A stretch of DNA of 64,000 bases from Embleya sp049739465 (GCF_049739465.1 NZ_JBMHHY010000014.1:215459-279458); one strand, 5' to 3'. Counted from the first letter of the stretch, positions 45,840 to 55,113 are shown. The notes: generated by a model not told the origin, from the letters alone. Numbers and translations are program-made.

Positions 45840-47044
45840 AGGAAGCGTCCTCCCGCAGAAATGGTTCCAGGTACTCCGAGCGGTAATCGATGATCAGGCT
45901 CTCGACCGCGTATGCTCGCCTGCGGCCCGCACGATGAAGGTGCTTGAACGTCGGTTCGAGATATCGAACCGGGAGCCGATCCAACTCCTGTCGAGCCTTT
46001 CAGCGCCACCTTCGGACTGTCAAGGTTGCCGGGCCGCGACGAACCGGACCGCCTCGACACGGCGGTCACGGTTTTGCTTTCGACCGACCCGGCATAACCG
46101 GCTCCCGACCCCGGCGCGACGCGCGGTGATTTCCATGTCCCGTCGACGGGACACCCCCACGCAAACATCGCAACCGACTCGATCGACACGATCAAGATTC
46201 CGCCGGACCAGGACCCCGGCCATTCTATTCGGCGGCCTGCGCCCGGATATTCCGGCAAATCCGAACGGCGCATGCGCAACGCTTCGGCGGGACCGGAAAG
46301 GCCGCGCGCACGCTCCGCCGCGACGATCGGCCCACGGCATCCGCGCGGTCGGCGCGCCCACCGATCGGCGGGCGCGCCGACCGCGGCCGAGGTCGAGCCC
46401 ACGCTCACCGCGAGCCCGTCGAGCCCGGACGCCCACGCACTCGGCGCCCCGGTCGGGGCGGGAGTCCACCACGGCACACGCGTCGAGGTCGCCCCCAAGC
46501 CCGAGGGACAACCGCCACCCCGTCCCCGTCGGGAAGCGCACACACCTGACGCGGCCCACCACCGACCTCACGCGAATCCTCGGCCTGATCACCCCTCACG
46601 ATGCGGGAACCGGTACTCACCGACAAACGACTCTCCGGCAGGACCGTCACGGACGTCAACGCCACCTTCCCGACCGAAACCGAGGGCGTGTACCTGACCG
46701 GCCTGCAACGGGTCGGCCAAGACCTCCCGGCCACCGGCGAGACCGAACACCGCGAACAGCACCCTGCCGATGCTCGGCTACACGATCACGTCACCGCGAC
46801 CCCGGACGCGCTCTCCTCGCGGCGTCGGCCGCCTTTTTGACCCGTTGAACCTGCCGTCGACACGGCCGACCGGCAACAGCGCCGTCGTCCTTCCCGCAGC
46901 GGCGGGGCCGCCGGCGATCGGTTCGGGGCGGTCGCCGACCGCCGAGCCCTCGGTGTCCGGCCTCGGGGGAGACCTCAGGTGGGTATCGAGCTTCATCCTT
47001 CGGGCTGACTATGTACGCGCGCCCGGGCCGTAGCGTCGAGAACT
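45840..47044. promoter_or_regulatory. 1.2-kb gene-poor region with two inverted repeats
   Basis: No frame shows sustained actinomycete codon bias. Two clear symmetry elements are present: CGGTTCGA-GATA-TCGAACCG at 45952-45971, 113 bp upstream of the P450 start, and the perfect palindrome GTCCCGTCGACGGGAC at 46137-46152, identical to that at 11246-11261. A stretch near 46601-46760 has weak coding character in one frame that seems to shift near 46750, and may be a gene remnant. Confidence 0.55.
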
Positions 47045-48904
47045 ATGACTACGGAGCCACCGACCCAATCGCCGCGCCCTCCCCGTACGAGTCGGCGAGC
47101 GTTGCGCACACTGGCCTCGGCCACCCCGCGCTGGCCGTGGATGCCGTCCCTGGCAGGCTATGTGTGCCTCGCGATCGGTGTGCTGGACATCGTCGGCGCG
47201 GTATTCCCGCGCTTTCGCGGCAGCCGCGTGCATCTGTGGGTCGGACAACTGCCGGGCGGCACCACGACCCTGGCCACCGCCGGCTCGCTGATGATCGGCG
47301 TCCTCCTGGTGCTGCTCGCGCCCGCGCTGCGTCGGCGCAAGGCCCGGGCGTGGCGGGCCGCCGTCGTGCTGCTGCTGGTCGGCGGCTTCCTGCACCTGCT
47401 GCGTTGGCACGCCACCGGCGCGGCCGTCGTGTCGTTCGTGGCGTTCGCGGTGCTGATCGTGCACCGCCGCGAGTTCTACGCGCTCTCGGATCCGCGCACC
47501 CGGTGGCGCGCGCTGTACAACCTGATCGGCATGGGCACCGTCGCCGTGCTCCTGGGCCTGCTGATCACCTGGACCCACCGCGCCCGCGAGATCGGCGACT
47601 CGGGTGCGATCCGGATGCTCGAACACACCCTGTACGGGCTGTTCGGCTTCGAGGGCCCGATCCGCTACACGTCCGACCACGCCGCCGACCGGGTCGGCTA
47701 CCTGCTCGGCGCCCTGGGGCTGATCACCGCGCTGACCACCGCCTACCTCTTCCTGCGCCCCGAACGCCCCGAACCGGAGTTGTCCGCCGCCGACGAGGAG
47801 CGCATGCGCGCCCTCCTGGACCGGCACGGCGCGCGCGACTCGCTCGGCTACTTTGCTCTGCGCCGCGACAAGAGTGTGCTGTTCTCCCCCAGCGGGAAGG
47901 CCGCCATCGCCTACCGCGTGGTCTCGGGCGTGATGCTCGCCTCCGGTGACCCGATCGGGGACGTCGAGGCATGGCCCGGCGCGATCAAGGTCTTCATGGC
48001 GCAGGCCCGCGCCCACGCGTGGGTCCCCGCGGTGATCGGATGCAGCGAGGCCGGCGGCGAGGTGTGGACGCGCGAAGCGGGCCTGTCCGCCCTCGAGTTG
48101 GGCGACGAGGCGGTGGTGGACACCGGCGAGTTCTCGCTCGAGGGACGAGCCATGCGCAACGTCCGCCAGATGGTCAAGCGGATCGAACGCAACGGCTACT
48201 CCTGCAAGGTGCGCAAGGTTTCCGAACTCGACGACGCCGAACGGATGCGGATCGGCGACGCCGCCGCGCGCTGGCGCGACACGAACACCGAACGCGGCTT
48301 CTCCACCGCGCTGGGCCGCTTCGGCGACCCCGCCGACCAGGACTGCCTCGTCGTCACCGCGCACAAGGCCCCCGACCCGGCACCCGACGGCACGCCCTCG
48401 GCCGGCGACGACCTCAAGGCCGTGCTGCACTTCGTGCCCTGGGGCCCGCAGGGGATCTCCCTGGAGTTGATGCGCCGCGACCGCACCGCCGACCCGGGTC
48501 TGAACGAACTCCTCATCGTGGCCACGCTGCTGGCCGCTCCGGATCTGGGCGTGCGCCGGGTGTCGTTGAACTTCGCGATGTTCCGCTCCGCGCTCGCGCG
48601 CGGCGAACGCCTGGGCGCGGGCCCGGTCCTGCGGTTGTGGTGCGCGCTGCTGATCTTCCTGTCCCGGTGGTTCCAGATCGAGTCCCTGTACAAGTTCAAC
48701 GCCAAGTTCCGCCCGAAGTGGGAACCGCGTTTCCTGGTGTACCCGGCCACCCGCGACCTGCCGCGCATCGGATTCGCCACCATGCAGGCCGAGGCGTTCA
48801 TTTCCCTGGGCATGCCCAGGCTCGGCCGCAAGCCGCAACGCGTCGGCCTTGCGGCGGCCCACCCCGAGACCACCCCGGCCGCGGAGTCCGTCTCCGCCGC
48901 GTGA
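47045..48904 (+). CDS. MprF-like membrane protein with C-terminal DUF2156 (aminoacyl-phosphatidylglycerol synthase) domain
   Basis: The 619-residue protein has about six N-terminal transmembrane helices (for example SLAGYVCLAIGVLDIVGAVF, SLMIGVLLVLLAPAL, AVVSFVAFAVLIV, GTVAVLLGLLITW, GYLLGALGLITALTTAYLFL). From about residue 255 a soluble DUF2156 domain follows (DSLGYFALRRDKSVLFSPSGKAAIAYRVVSGVMLASGDPIGD ... RGFSTALGRFGDP ... VSLNFAMFRS ... YKFNAKFRPKWEPRFLVYP). This domain transfers an amino acid from aminoacyl-tRNA to a membrane lipid in MprF/LysX, lowering surface charge and giving resistance to cationic peptides. It lies between two biosynthetic clusters; self-resistance to the NRPS product is possible but unproven. 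Confidence 0.8.
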   Translation: MTTEPPTQSPRPPRTSRRALRTLASATPRWPWMPSLAGYVCLAIGVLDIVGAVFPRFRGSRVHLWVGQLPGGTTTLATAGSLMIGVLLVLLAPALRRRKARAWRAAVVLLLVGGFLHLLRWHATGAAVVSFVAFAVLIVHRREFYALSDPRTRWRALYNLIGMGTVAVLLGLLITWTHRAREIGDSGAIRMLEHTLYGLFGFEGPIRYTSDHAADRVGYLLGALGLITALTTAYLFLRPERPEPELSAADEERMRALLDRHGARDSLGYFALRRDKSVLFSPSGKAAIAYRVVSGVMLASGDPIGDVEAWPGAIKVFMAQARAHAWVPAVIGCSEAGGEVWTREAGLSALELGDEAVVDTGEFSLEGRAMRNVRQMVKRIERNGYSCKVRKVSELDDAERMRIGDAAARWRDTNTERGFSTALGRFGDPADQDCLVVTAHKAPDPAPDGTPSAGDDLKAVLHFVPWGPQGISLELMRRDRTADPGLNELLIVATLLAAPDLGVRRVSLNFAMFRSALARGERLGAGPVLRLWCALLIFLSRWFQIESLYKFNAKFRPKWEPRFLVYPATRDLPRIGFATMQAEAFISLGMPRLGRKPQRVGLAAAHPETTPAAESVSAA

Positions 48905-49028
48905 GCACGCCTTGGGTGAACGCCGGACAACGGGAGCAAGCTCCCCGCAGACCGACGTCCTGCTCTCGTACGGTTGCCGGCCCGATCGATCGTGACGATC
49001 GCCGCGGTGGGCCCGACTGCCTGTGGGG

Positions 49029-49280
49029 TCAGCCCCTCACGCTGCAGCCGTCGTAGACCATGTCGGCGTATTCGCGGGCCAGCAGGTCGCCCCAGCCTTC
49101 GTGGATGGCGTAGTAGTAGGCGGCGGTGTACTCCGCATCGCACTTGCGGTGCGGGCCCCCGTATTGGGAGGTCGCGGTGTCCGGGACCGCGGAGCCTGCG
49201 GCCATTGCCGAACCGACTCCGCCGTACAGCGCGGCGGCGGTCAAGACGCCGACGCCGATCATGCGGGACAGACGCTTCAT
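49029..49280 (-). CDS. Small secreted protein, two cysteines
   Basis: The 83-residue product starts at ATG 49280 after GGAAGG. A signal peptide (MKRLSRMIGVGVLTAAALYGG, ending SAMA-A) is followed by a mature chain of about 55 residues rich in Tyr/Ala with one Cys near the start (RKCDAEYTAAYYYA) and one near the end (YDGCSVRG), which may form a disulfide. No family recognised. An inverted repeat GGAAC-AC-GTTCC (49283-49294) overlaps the leader next to the start codon and may be an operator. Confidence 0.6.
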   Translation of the reverse strand: MKRLSRMIGVGVLTAAALYGGVGSAMAAGSAVPDTATSQYGGPHRKCDAEYTAAYYYAIHEGWGDLLAREYADMVYDGCSVRG

Positions 49281-49564
49281 CTGGAACACGTTCCTTCCAT
49301 TGACGATCGAGTGATCACCGAACGGACGTGCTTCGGGGACCCCGCAACCGTGATCGTGCCCGTACGGCACGTACGGTCGACTCGGGGCGCACCGAGACTA
49401 TCGACCGACAGGGCGGGTGCGACGGGTCACACCGTGCCCTGTCACGTCGCACGCATATGTGCGACGGTGTCCGTCTGCGCAGCGCCGGGCGGGCCGTCTC
49501 CGACGCACACGGCATCGCGTGTCCACACCCCGCCCACACCCGCCCCGGGCCGACTCCGTGTTGC
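49281..49564. other. Intergenic stretch with overlapping inverted repeats
   Basis: This 284-bp gap holds the small-gene promoter and the end of the AraC gene. CCGTAC-GGCAC-GTACGG lies at 49360-49376 and overlaps GTGCC-CGTAC-GGCAC at 49356-49370, mutually exclusive stems that could act as operator or terminator. Nothing else is supportable. Confidence 0.35.
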
Positions 49565-50539
49565 TCATGTCGCCGGGTGGCGGTAGCGGCCCGGGGGGAT
49601 GCCATATGTGCGTTTGAATGCCTTGGCGAAGGCGAACTCCGAGCTGTAGCCGACCTGTTGCGCTACCGATCCGAGTGCCGCGTCCGATTCGCGGAGCAGC
49701 CGGCCTGCCGTGGTCATGCGCCACCAGGTCAGGTATGTCAGGGGTGGTTCGCCGACCAGTGTGCTGAAACGCTGCGCGAAGACCGAGCGGGACAGGCCGC
49801 CGCAGGTGGCGAGTTCTTCGACCGTCCACGGGTGTGCGGGCCGCGCGTGGATGTGCTGTAGGGCCTTGCCGACGGCCGGGTCCGTCAAGGCGCGCGCCCA
49901 GCCGGTACAGACGGACGTTTCCTCGGCGGCGGAGCGGTCGTCGACCCACGCGCGCAGCATGTACAGCAACATCGCGTCCACCAGCGCGGGCACGATGCCG
50001 TCCGATCCGGGTCGGGCCTCGTCGAGCTCGGTGGCCAACAGGGCGACGAGGCTGCGCAGTTCGGGGTGCCTGGCGGGGCGGTCCGGGAGATGGACGAGAT
50101 CCGGCAGGTCGGCCATCAGCGGGTGCGGTCGCGCCGGGCCGAGTTGGTATGCGCCGCACAGCAGCACCGCGTGGGCACCCGGGCCGTCGATGCGGACCTG
50201 CCCGATCGGCGATGACGGGTCGGCGCGTTTCGGGAGGAACTCGACGGCCGGGGTGAGCGGATCGTCGGCCAGGATGTGCCCGCTGCCGTGCCACAGGAAC
50301 ACCACGTCGCCGGGGCCGAGCGCCAGCGGCTCGGCGTCCGGCGCGCTCGCGGCGTCGGTTTTGCTGCCGACGTCGGGCAGGAGCCAACACGTGCCCTGCA
50401 GGACCACGTGGAACGCGGCGCCGGTGACCGCGGGGATGCGCAGCGCCCACGGTGCGCGTACGTCGGTCCGGGCGGCCCGGGGCGGCCCGGTGCGCATGGC
50501 GGCGAGAGCGTCGGAGAGGACATCCACGACGGGAAGCAT
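49565..50539 (-). CDS. AraC-family regulator with cupin ligand domain
   Basis: The 324-residue protein has an N-terminal cupin-type domain (AFHVVLQGTCWLLPDVG ... LALGPGDVVFLWHGSGHIL) and a C-terminal AraC HTH pair (WTVEELATCGGLSRSVFAQRFSTLVGEPPLTYLTWWRM ... VAQQVGYSSEFAFAKAFKRTYGIPPGRYR). This layout is typical of regulators paired with NmrA or short-chain reductases. ATG 50539 was chosen over GTG 50548 on ribosome-site spacing. It is divergent from the NmrA-like gene, which it probably controls. Confidence 0.85.
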   Translation of the reverse strand: MLPVVDVLSDALAAMRTGPPRAARTDVRAPWALRIPAVTGAAFHVVLQGTCWLLPDVGSKTDAASAPDAEPLALGPGDVVFLWHGSGHILADDPLTPAVEFLPKRADPSSPIGQVRIDGPGAHAVLLCGAYQLGPARPHPLMADLPDLVHLPDRPARHPELRSLVALLATELDEARPGSDGIVPALVDAMLLYMLRAWVDDRSAAEETSVCTGWARALTDPAVGKALQHIHARPAHPWTVEELATCGGLSRSVFAQRFSTLVGEPPLTYLTWWRMTTAGRLLRESDAALGSVAQQVGYSSEFAFAKAFKRTYGIPPGRYRHPAT

Positions 50540-50663
50540 AGCCGGCACTCTTGCCGCTCAGGACGCATGGACATGAAGTCAGGATTATCCGGCATTCAAC
50601 GTCCCGTCTGATCCCTCTAGCGTTGAGATCGCAAGCGAGGCCACCCGAGCTCGCGGAGAACCC

Positions 50664-50732
50664 GCAACAGAACCGAAGCAACAGCACCGAAGCAACAGCA
50701 CCGAAGCAACAGAACGAAGCAACAGCACCGAA
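50664..50732 (+). repeat. Five tandem 14-bp repeats in a 5' leader
   Basis: Units of GCAACAGCACCGAA begin at 50664, 50678, 50692, 50706 (one base shorter) and 50719, with A/C variation at one position. They lie immediately upstream of the ribosome site (GAGGG) and ATG 50746 of the NmrA-like gene. The purine/CAA-rich, unstructured array is unlike the surrounding GC-rich DNA and may be a translational enhancer, a binding array for the AraC regulator, or slippage-prone DNA. Confidence 0.8.
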
Positions 50733-50745
50733 AGAGGGAACGGAC

Positions 50746-51627
50746 ATGACTGTTCTGGTCATCGGAGCAACCGGCAAGACCGGCCGGCCCGTCGTGGACG
50801 CGCTCGTGGCACGCGGCATCGACGTCCGGGCGGCGAGCCGCAACCCGGCGGCGGCGTCCGAGGGCGTCGTGCCGGTGCGCTTCGACTGGGGGGACCGCGC
50901 AACCTGGGGTCCGGCCCTGGCGGGCGTCGACGGCCTGTACCTGGTCGGGCCGTTCGCGGAACCCGACGGCACCACCCTGCTGCGCGACCTGCTGGCCGCC
51001 GCGGCCGATGTACGCCGGGTCGTCCTGATGTCCGTCCTCGGCGCCGACGTGCTGGGCGCGGCCACGATGATGGCGGGCTGGGAGGCGGATCTGCGCGCCT
51101 CGGACAAGGAGTGGACCATCCTGCGGCCGAACTGGTTCCAGCAGAACTTCGCGGGGGTCTGGGCCGATTCCCTGCGGAACCACGCCGGCATCGAAGTCCC
51201 GGCCGGCGACGGTTCGCTCGCGTTCGTCGACACCCGCGACATCGGCGACGTGGCGGCCGTGGTGCTCGCCGAACCCGGTCACGCGGGCCGGGTGTACGAC
51301 CTGACCGGACCCGAAGCACTCACCCTCGACCGGGCCCTGGCGATCCTGAGCGACGCCGGCGGCCGCGAATTTCGGTATGTGCCGCAGTCCGCCGACACGT
51401 TCGCCGCCGGGCGGCGCGCGGCCGGGGCCGCCGAGAGCACGATCACCTGGTACCTGGCGCTGTACGCCCTCATCCGCGACGGCGGCAACGCGGTGGTGAC
51501 CGACACCATCGAACGCCTCACCGGCCACCCCGCGCGCACGCTAGGGGCATACGCCGCCGAACACGCCGCCGTATGGCGCGAGTCCGCCCGGGCGCCCGAG
51601 CAGCACGTGGTGCCGGATCCCCACTGA
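50746..51627 (+). CDS. NmrA/quinone-oxidoreductase-like NAD(P)-binding protein
   Basis: The 293-residue atypical SDR has the Rossmann motif GATGKTG (residues 7-13) near the N-terminus and NmrA features: VRFDWGDRATWGPALAGVDGLYLVGPF, WTILRPNWFQQNF, FVDTRDIGDVAAVVL and YDLTGPEALT. The Tyr-Lys catalytic pair of classical SDRs is absent. Homologues are NADPH sensors or azo/quinone reductases. It is divergent from the AraC gene, forming a stand-alone pair between the two clusters. Confidence 0.82.
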   Translation: MTVLVIGATGKTGRPVVDALVARGIDVRAASRNPAAASEGVVPVRFDWGDRATWGPALAGVDGLYLVGPFAEPDGTTLLRDLLAAAADVRRVVLMSVLGADVLGAATMMAGWEADLRASDKEWTILRPNWFQQNFAGVWADSLRNHAGIEVPAGDGSLAFVDTRDIGDVAAVVLAEPGHAGRVYDLTGPEALTLDRALAILSDAGGREFRYVPQSADTFAAGRRAAGAAESTITWYLALYALIRDGGNAVVTDTIERLTGHPARTLGAYAAEHAAVWRESARAPEQHVVPDPH

Positions 51628-51807
51628 GCCCTCGCCCGTCCCCGTGGGCGGCGGCCGGGATCGCCGTACCCACGTACCGGTTCCCCCGGCGTCTCCCCGG
51701 ACCACCAGGCTTCGGCAGCCACTCGACCCTCCAGTGCGACGACCCGGTGTTCACCAACCTTCGGCGACCATGCTCAACCTTCGCTGCGACAGGTCGAAAA
51801 AGCCGAA

Positions 51808-51839
51808 ATCCCGCCCGGCCTCGACGGCCGAAGCGGGAT
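51808..51839. terminator. Hairpin terminator at the end of the azoxy operon
   Basis: ATCCCGC (51808-51814) pairs with GCGGGAT (51833-51839), with an inner CGGCC/GGCCG stem (51816-51820 and 51826-51830). On the minus strand the stem is followed by TTCGGCTTTTT, so it serves the leftward decarboxylase operon well. It separates convergent NmrA and decarboxylase genes. Confidence 0.7.
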
Positions 51840-51863
51840 CTCGTCAATTCGACTCAGGCCATT

Positions 51864-53513
51864 TCAAGAATCGCCCGGGAAGGCGTCGGGCCGGCTCAGA
51901 TCGGCGATGATGTCGTCGAGCAGCGCGCGGGTGAGGTGTCGCACCGCGTACAGGTGCACATAGGCGCGCGGCTCCCCGTCCACGTCCACCGTCTCGCTCG
52001 CCAGCGAGTAGCGCTGCACGATCTCGGTGCTCGGCCGACGCAAGCGTACGGCCAGCGACAGCGGGCTGCGCGCCACCCACAGATCCCGGCCCAGCCGGTC
52101 CTGCAGGTCGAGCAACCGCTCGTGTGCGTAGCCGGCCAACTGCTCGCAGTCGGTGGCCAGCCGGATCTGGTCGTCGTAGGAGTGCCGGGCCAGGTAGTCC
52201 CACATCAGCAGCGCGGAGAAGCCGTTGCGGGACCCCGCGAACGTGGTGTCGGCGGCCCCGATGTACTCCGACGGCGAGGGCGGGGTCATCTGCAACCCGG
52301 TCCGGGTCATGAACACCCCGCAGGGCCACGGGGTGCCGTACCACTTGTGCCCGCTCATGGTCAGCGAGTGCAGGTCGGCGAGCCGGAAATCGAAGACCGG
52401 CGGAGCTTCCTCCACCATGCCCGCGTTCCGGGCCATCTCCAGGTAGGGCACGAAACCGGCGCCCAGGGCCCCGTCGACGTGCAGCCAGTAGCCCGATCGT
52501 TCGTCGGTGTCCTCCTCGCCGCCGGGCCCGCCCGGGACGATGCGCCGATCGAGCCCGTACTCGGCGCAGATCTCGCGCACGGTCTCGGCCACCGCGGCCA
52601 CGTCGTCGTAGGCGCCCTTGAAGGTCGATCCGTAGTTGAGGCTCACCAGCACGGGGTGGCCGCGCCGGGCGAAGAAACGGACGAGTACCGCGAGTTGCTC
52701 CAGGTCGATGGCGCCGTCCTCGGTGGACGGCACCGCGGTCGGCCAGGGCGCCCCCGGTCGCAGCGGGTTCTCGTGGGGGTAGCGGGTGCTGCCGAGGGTG
52801 TGGAAGGTGTCCACGGCCAGCGCGCGCACCGCCTTGGTCACCGAGTAGTGGGTGTCCTCGGAGAAGAACGCCACCGGATGGTAGGCGTGCGGACTCTGGT
52901 CCGCGCTCGGCACGGCCTGCTCGTACCCCGTCGACCGGTTCCCGTGTGTCGCCGCGCGCAGGCGCCTGCCGGACAGGTAGTCGCGTGCGTTCCACAGGCC
53001 GTACAGGTTGCCCTCGCTGGAACCCATGGTGAGCACGTAACCCCAGTACGACTCGGGATCACGCGGGTCGTGCGGCCACTTGGCGTGCCACAGCGACGCG
53101 AAGTAGTCGAGCACGGACCGTTCCAACACCTTCGAGTTGAGCATGTACGAACCGGATTGGTACGGATCCCCCAGGTTGTTCAGGTGCCGATCCAGGTAGT
53201 GGCTCAGCCGGCGATAGTCCAGGCCGTTGCTGGTGATCTGGTACCCCACGAAGTTGTGGGTCTGGGTGTCCACGTGTGCCCGGAACAGCGCCTCGGCCTC
53301 GGTGTACTGCCGGAAGTCCAGTCCGCCGGGCGGCAGTTGCACCTTGGCGAAGGGCACCTCGGGAACCCGGATGTAGGCCTCCCGGGGGTCGGTCGACGGG
53401 GGAGTCCCGAACGGGACGCCGCCGACGAGCCGTAAGTCGCCGAAGGTCTTCTGCCAGGGTGTGTCCTCGGGGCCGAACGGGATGTCCGAGGGTGCTTCAG
53501 CGTCGTATGCCAT
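51864..53513 (-). CDS. vlmD: PLP-dependent group II amino acid decarboxylase (VlmD-like)
   Basis: The 549-residue fold-type I decarboxylase has the PLP lysine in SGHKWYG near residue 390, the preceding Asp in YWLHVDGALG, and His in FSEDTHYSVTKA, which stacks on the cofactor. The opening MGSSEGNLYGLWNARDYLSG matches histidine/valine decarboxylases. In valanimycin biosynthesis VlmD converts valine to isobutylamine. Position as last gene of an operon with VlmH/O/R/B homologues supports the same step, though the amino acid used (Val, Leu, aromatic) cannot be read by eye. ATG 53513 was chosen over a longer frame because AAGGA lies upstream and the added N-terminus lacks homology-like character. 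Confidence 0.82.
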   Translation of the reverse strand: MAYDAEAPSDIPFGPEDTPWQKTFGDLRLVGGVPFGTPPSTDPREAYIRVPEVPFAKVQLPPGGLDFRQYTEAEALFRAHVDTQTHNFVGYQITSNGLDYRRLSHYLDRHLNNLGDPYQSGSYMLNSKVLERSVLDYFASLWHAKWPHDPRDPESYWGYVLTMGSSEGNLYGLWNARDYLSGRRLRAATHGNRSTGYEQAVPSADQSPHAYHPVAFFSEDTHYSVTKAVRALAVDTFHTLGSTRYPHENPLRPGAPWPTAVPSTEDGAIDLEQLAVLVRFFARRGHPVLVSLNYGSTFKGAYDDVAAVAETVREICAEYGLDRRIVPGGPGGEEDTDERSGYWLHVDGALGAGFVPYLEMARNAGMVEEAPPVFDFRLADLHSLTMSGHKWYGTPWPCGVFMTRTGLQMTPPSPSEYIGAADTTFAGSRNGFSALLMWDYLARHSYDDQIRLATDCEQLAGYAHERLLDLQDRLGRDLWVARSPLSLAVRLRRPSTEIVQRYSLASETVDVDGEPRAYVHLYAVRHLTRALLDDIIADLSRPDAFPGDS

Positions 53514-53583
53514 CAGGACCGATCCTTTCGCTTGCGTCCGTGATGTCTCGATGTGTCGGCCGGACCACGGATGCCCGGCCGCA

Positions 53584-55107
53584 TCACTGCGCGGTCGGGG
53601 TGAGCCCGGCGCCGGCCTCGGTGGGGGCTCGGGTGAGGGCATCGGGCGCGTTCGGCGTGGAATCCGGCTCGGCCGAGGCCGCCTTGCCCAGACCGCCCAG
53701 GCGGGCGTACCGCGACGGATGCGCCACCCGCAGCCGGTAGGCGAAGGCGACCCCGCCCAGGGTGACCGCGGGCAGCAGCCACGGCAGCGAGCCGACCACC
53801 GGGTTCGTGGTGCCGGTGAGCACGTCGAAGTTCGACGCCACCAACACCGCCGCGGAGACCAGACCCGCGGCGCCCAGCACCGGCGCCACCACGGTGCGCC
53901 ATCGACCCTCGCGCCGGCCGCGGAAGAACCCCAACACGGCCACCGAGGCCAACGCCTGGAGCACGATGATGCCCAGCGTGCCCAGGCCCAGCATGCTCGT
54001 CGACATGTTCACGTACGGGTCGAGACCGGCCAGCGCGAACCCGGCCACCACCACGACACCGAACGCGCTCTGCACCAGACTCGCTCGGTGCACCGACCCG
54101 TGCCGCCCGTGCCGACCGAGCAACCGGGCAGGCAACAACCCGTCCCGGCTCAGCGCGTACAGGTAGCGGTTGCCCGCGTTGTGCAGCGCCAGCCAGGCCG
54201 CGAACAAACTCGTGCACAGCAGCACCTGCATGGTGACCGTGGCCGGATGACCGAGATAGTCGTCGCTCAGCCGGAAGAACATGTCGTTCAGGTGTTGGTC
54301 GGCCTCGGCCCGCACCCGATCGGGGCCCACCGCGCCGACCACGACCCAACTCGTCAGCGCGTAGAAGCAGGCCACCACGATCACCGCGATCACGGTCGCC
54401 CGGGGCACGCTGCGTTGCGGCGACCGGGCCTCCTCGCCGTACAGCGCGGCCGATTCGAAGCCCAGGAACGCCCCGAAGCCGAACATCACCGACACCCCGA
54501 GCCCGGGGGCCACCACGTGGTCCGGCGCGAACGACGTGGCCGGCAGCGCGCCCGAGCCGTGCCGGAACAGCACGGCCAGGTCGAGCGCGAACAACATCAC
54601 GATCTCGCAGATCATGCACGCCGACAGCAGCCGGGCGCTCACCTCCGCCTCGCGATAGCCGAGCGCCCCCACCACGAACAGGCCCACGCCCGTCCACACT
54701 TCCCACGGCAGATCCAGACCGTGCCCGGCCGCCACGTCCTGGGCGAAGAACGCGAAGGCGCCGAGCACGCCGATGGTGGCCGTGGTGTACGACAACACCG
54801 CCAGCAACCCGGCGCCGGCCGCGATCGGCCGACCCAGGCCGTGCGCGATGTGCGTGTAGAACCCGCCCATGTCGCTGATCCGTCGGGAGATCGCGGCATA
54901 TCCCACCGAGAAGCACAGCAGGGTCAGCCCGGCGAAGACGAACATCGCCGGAACCCCGGGGCCGGTACCGAGCGAGAAGGACAGCGGGACGGTGAATATC
55001 ATCGCGGCCAACGGGGCCGCCGCCGCGATGATGATGAAGACGATCTTCGGCGTGGTCAGCGTGCGCTCGAAGGCGGGCGGCGACGCGGCCGCCGCGGTCT
55101 CGACCAT
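53584..55107 (-). CDS. APC-family amino acid/amine permease in the azoxy operon
   Basis: The 507-residue transporter has about 12 helices and APC signatures: IAAAAPLAAMIFTVPLSFSLGTGPGVP near the start, MGGFYTHIAHGLGRPI and GFGAFLGFESAALYGEEARSPQRSVPRA. It sits between the VlmB-like and VlmD-like genes with gaps of 6 and 70 bp. Known valanimycin clusters use an MFS exporter (VlmF); an APC protein beside a decarboxylase suggests precursor uptake or an amino acid/amine antiport. Confidence 0.85.
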   Translation of the reverse strand: MVETAAAASPPAFERTLTTPKIVFIIIAAAAPLAAMIFTVPLSFSLGTGPGVPAMFVFAGLTLLCFSVGYAAISRRISDMGGFYTHIAHGLGRPIAAGAGLLAVLSYTTATIGVLGAFAFFAQDVAAGHGLDLPWEVWTGVGLFVVGALGYREAEVSARLLSACMICEIVMLFALDLAVLFRHGSGALPATSFAPDHVVAPGLGVSVMFGFGAFLGFESAALYGEEARSPQRSVPRATVIAVIVVACFYALTSWVVVGAVGPDRVRAEADQHLNDMFFRLSDDYLGHPATVTMQVLLCTSLFAAWLALHNAGNRYLYALSRDGLLPARLLGRHGRHGSVHRASLVQSAFGVVVVAGFALAGLDPYVNMSTSMLGLGTLGIIVLQALASVAVLGFFRGRREGRWRTVVAPVLGAAGLVSAAVLVASNFDVLTGTTNPVVGSLPWLLPAVTLGGVAFAYRLRVAHPSRYARLGGLGKAASAEPDSTPNAPDALTRAPTEAGAGLTPTAQ

Positions 55108-55113
55108 GTCACG

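Noticed and set aside
45952..45971. LexA/SOS box
   Set aside because: The actinobacterial box is GAAC-N4-GTTC; here the half-sites are in the reverse order (GTTCGA-N4-TCGAAC).
46601..46840. 80-codon frame before the MprF-like gene
   Set aside because: Coding bias is weak and seems to shift frame near 46750; no ribosome site and no family. Possibly a remnant, not annotated as a gene.
51111..53435. 774-codon plus-strand frame over the decarboxylase
   Set aside because: Shadow frame; the minus strand carries the PLP lysine motif and a ribosome site.
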